Source: Colletotrichum lupini
Lineage: Eukaryota; Ascomycota; Sordariomycetes; Glomerellales; Glomerellaceae
Reading direction: 5' to 3'
Length of the DNA: 64,000 nt
NCBI RefSeq assembly: GCF_023278565.1
Contig: NC_064677.1
Location: forward strand, 5,580,001 to 5,644,000
Shown: in pieces, positions 62,941 through 64,000 of the stretch
How positions within the stretch are numbered: the first letter of the stretch is position 1
Layout: every line of letters begins with the position of its first letter
Program-made: the position numbers and the translations under genes
Notes under the pieces: model-generated
What the model saw: the letters and a program-made list of their open reading frames with translations, nothing else
Database searches by the model: none
What the model was told of the DNA's origin: nothing

Positions 62941-64000
62941 ATGGAGCCCGGTACCGATCCTGACGCCGGTGCCAACCCGCGGCAGAGAGTGACCAATGCC
63001 TGTGAAGCGTGCAGGGCAGCCAAGGTCAAGTGCCAAACCAGCGTGCAGCTGGGAATATGTCGAAGGTTTGTTGTGTGTGGCCACCCTAGTTCCGGGCGGT
63101 ACTCCCCCGAGCTGCCCCGGCGTATAAGTCCATTCATCCGTATGCTCACCAGCCGCCCGAACAATCCAGATGTCTCGACTTCAAGAGAGAATGTATCTTC
63201 CGCACCGGTCCAAGGACCCGTCGTCCACGGCAATCTAAGCAGTAAGCTCTCGTCACCTTCTTTGTATCCATTACCTGCTATTGTGTGATTTCTCGGCTTC
63301 AGATGAGTCTACCGCCTCACCAACCATACTCACATGATACAGAAACCAAGACGCACCCAGGCCGCCTCCTCCACCGGGGCCCTCAAAGACGTTCAGCATC
63401 GACTTTGAGATGCCCCAAGTGGAAGAGCCCGACGACCTCGAAAGCCTTGCCGCCCGGCACGACAAGTACGTGGACGAGTTTCTACCACCAGAGTCCGACC
63501 TAGAGTCCATAGAGATGATGTTCGGCCTCGACGCCGGCTCCGGTAGCGGTCCCCATTCGTCCATCTCGTCTCCACCGTCCTCGGGTCCGTCCGTCTCGGT
63601 CTCGAGCTTCGGTCTCAAACCGCAGTTCAACCTAGATTCAGCAGAAAAGCTGCTATCAACTTTCCGCGTCATGCTCAAGCATTTTCCCTGTGTGGCACTC
63701 CCGCCCGATGCCACAGTTACTTCGCTTTCAAAGACGAAACCGTTCATGCTTCTCGCCATCCTCTCGACGGCGTCTGCTACCAGTGCATTGCAGGGTCACA
63801 CTCTCTACGACGAAGAGTTTCGCAAGATTCTGGGTCTCAAGTTCGTGGCCGGTGGCGAGCGGACGCTAGAGCTCCTCCAAGGGTTGCTCATCTATACGGC
63901 ATGGTGAGCTTGCTATAACTGACTGACCCCCCTTTGAGGCAAACACCCCCTTACACAATTCAGGTACCCCTTCCACCTCCGCCCAAAGAACAAACAAGCC
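62941..64000 (+). CDS. Zn2Cys6 transcription factor, truncated by the window end
   Basis: Exons 62941-63065, 63170-63241, 63343-63903 and 63964 to the window end; the gene continues beyond 64000. Intron 1 splits the zinc cluster: ACEACRAAKVKCQ...GICRR joins CLDFKRECIFRTGPRTRRP, giving the six Cys of a binuclear cluster and a basic linker. Exon 3 begins Pro-rich and carries an acidic stretch (EEPDDLESLAARHDKYVDEF), then the start of the regulatory domain (TFRVMLKHFPCVALPP, LLIYTAW joined to YPFHLRPKNK). Typical nuclear DNA-binding regulator; target genes unknown. Confidence 0.88.

Overview
This is a stretch of nuclear genome from a filamentous ascomycete, most likely a Sordariomycete. The signs are short spliceosomal introns (about 50-115 bp, GTRNGT...YAG), Zn2Cys6 transcription factors, a bifunctional phytoene synthase/lycopene cyclase, a CRY-DASH with an RGG tail, a 460-residue EF-1alpha with a 5' UTR intron, and a very AT-rich block that looks like saturated repeat-induced point mutation (RIP). 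I cannot name the genus from the sequence alone.

Left part (1-23 kb): a light/carotenoid neighbourhood. Phytoene desaturase (carB/al-1, minus) and phytoene synthase/lycopene cyclase (carRA/al-2, plus) are divergent, but a 10.6-kb AT-rich insertion (3857-14455) separates their promoters. It has matching terminal inverted repeats, TA on both sides, about 1.1-kb internal inverted arms and almost no CpA/TpG. A mitochondrial-type hotdog thioesterase and a CRY-DASH photoreceptor follow. 22.6-29.2 kb is gene-free with ordinary composition.

Middle part (29-50 kb): accessory genes. These are a Zn2Cys6 regulator with an in-frame amber codon, a small 114-residue protein of unknown role, a secreted M43B metalloprotease, a GNAT acetyltransferase (LYC1-like), a five-exon NLR-like protein with a degenerate NTPase region, a membrane-anchored nucleotide pyrophosphatase/phosphodiesterase, and three same-strand members of an unrecognised family, the middle one broken by a stop codon.

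Right part (50-64 kb): conserved housekeeping genes. They are tef1 (EF-1alpha), an SLS1-like mitochondrial protein, the SMC5/6 subunit Nse3, the splicing factor subunit SF3b5 (found by reading the minus strand, with an exon that codes only for the initiator ATG), a MYND-like zinc protein, and the start of another Zn2Cys6 factor that runs off the window. Pairs SLS1/NSE3 and SF3b5/MYND share short divergent promoters.

Exon boundaries were worked out by eye from splice consensus, reading frame and family conservation. No alignment or search was run.
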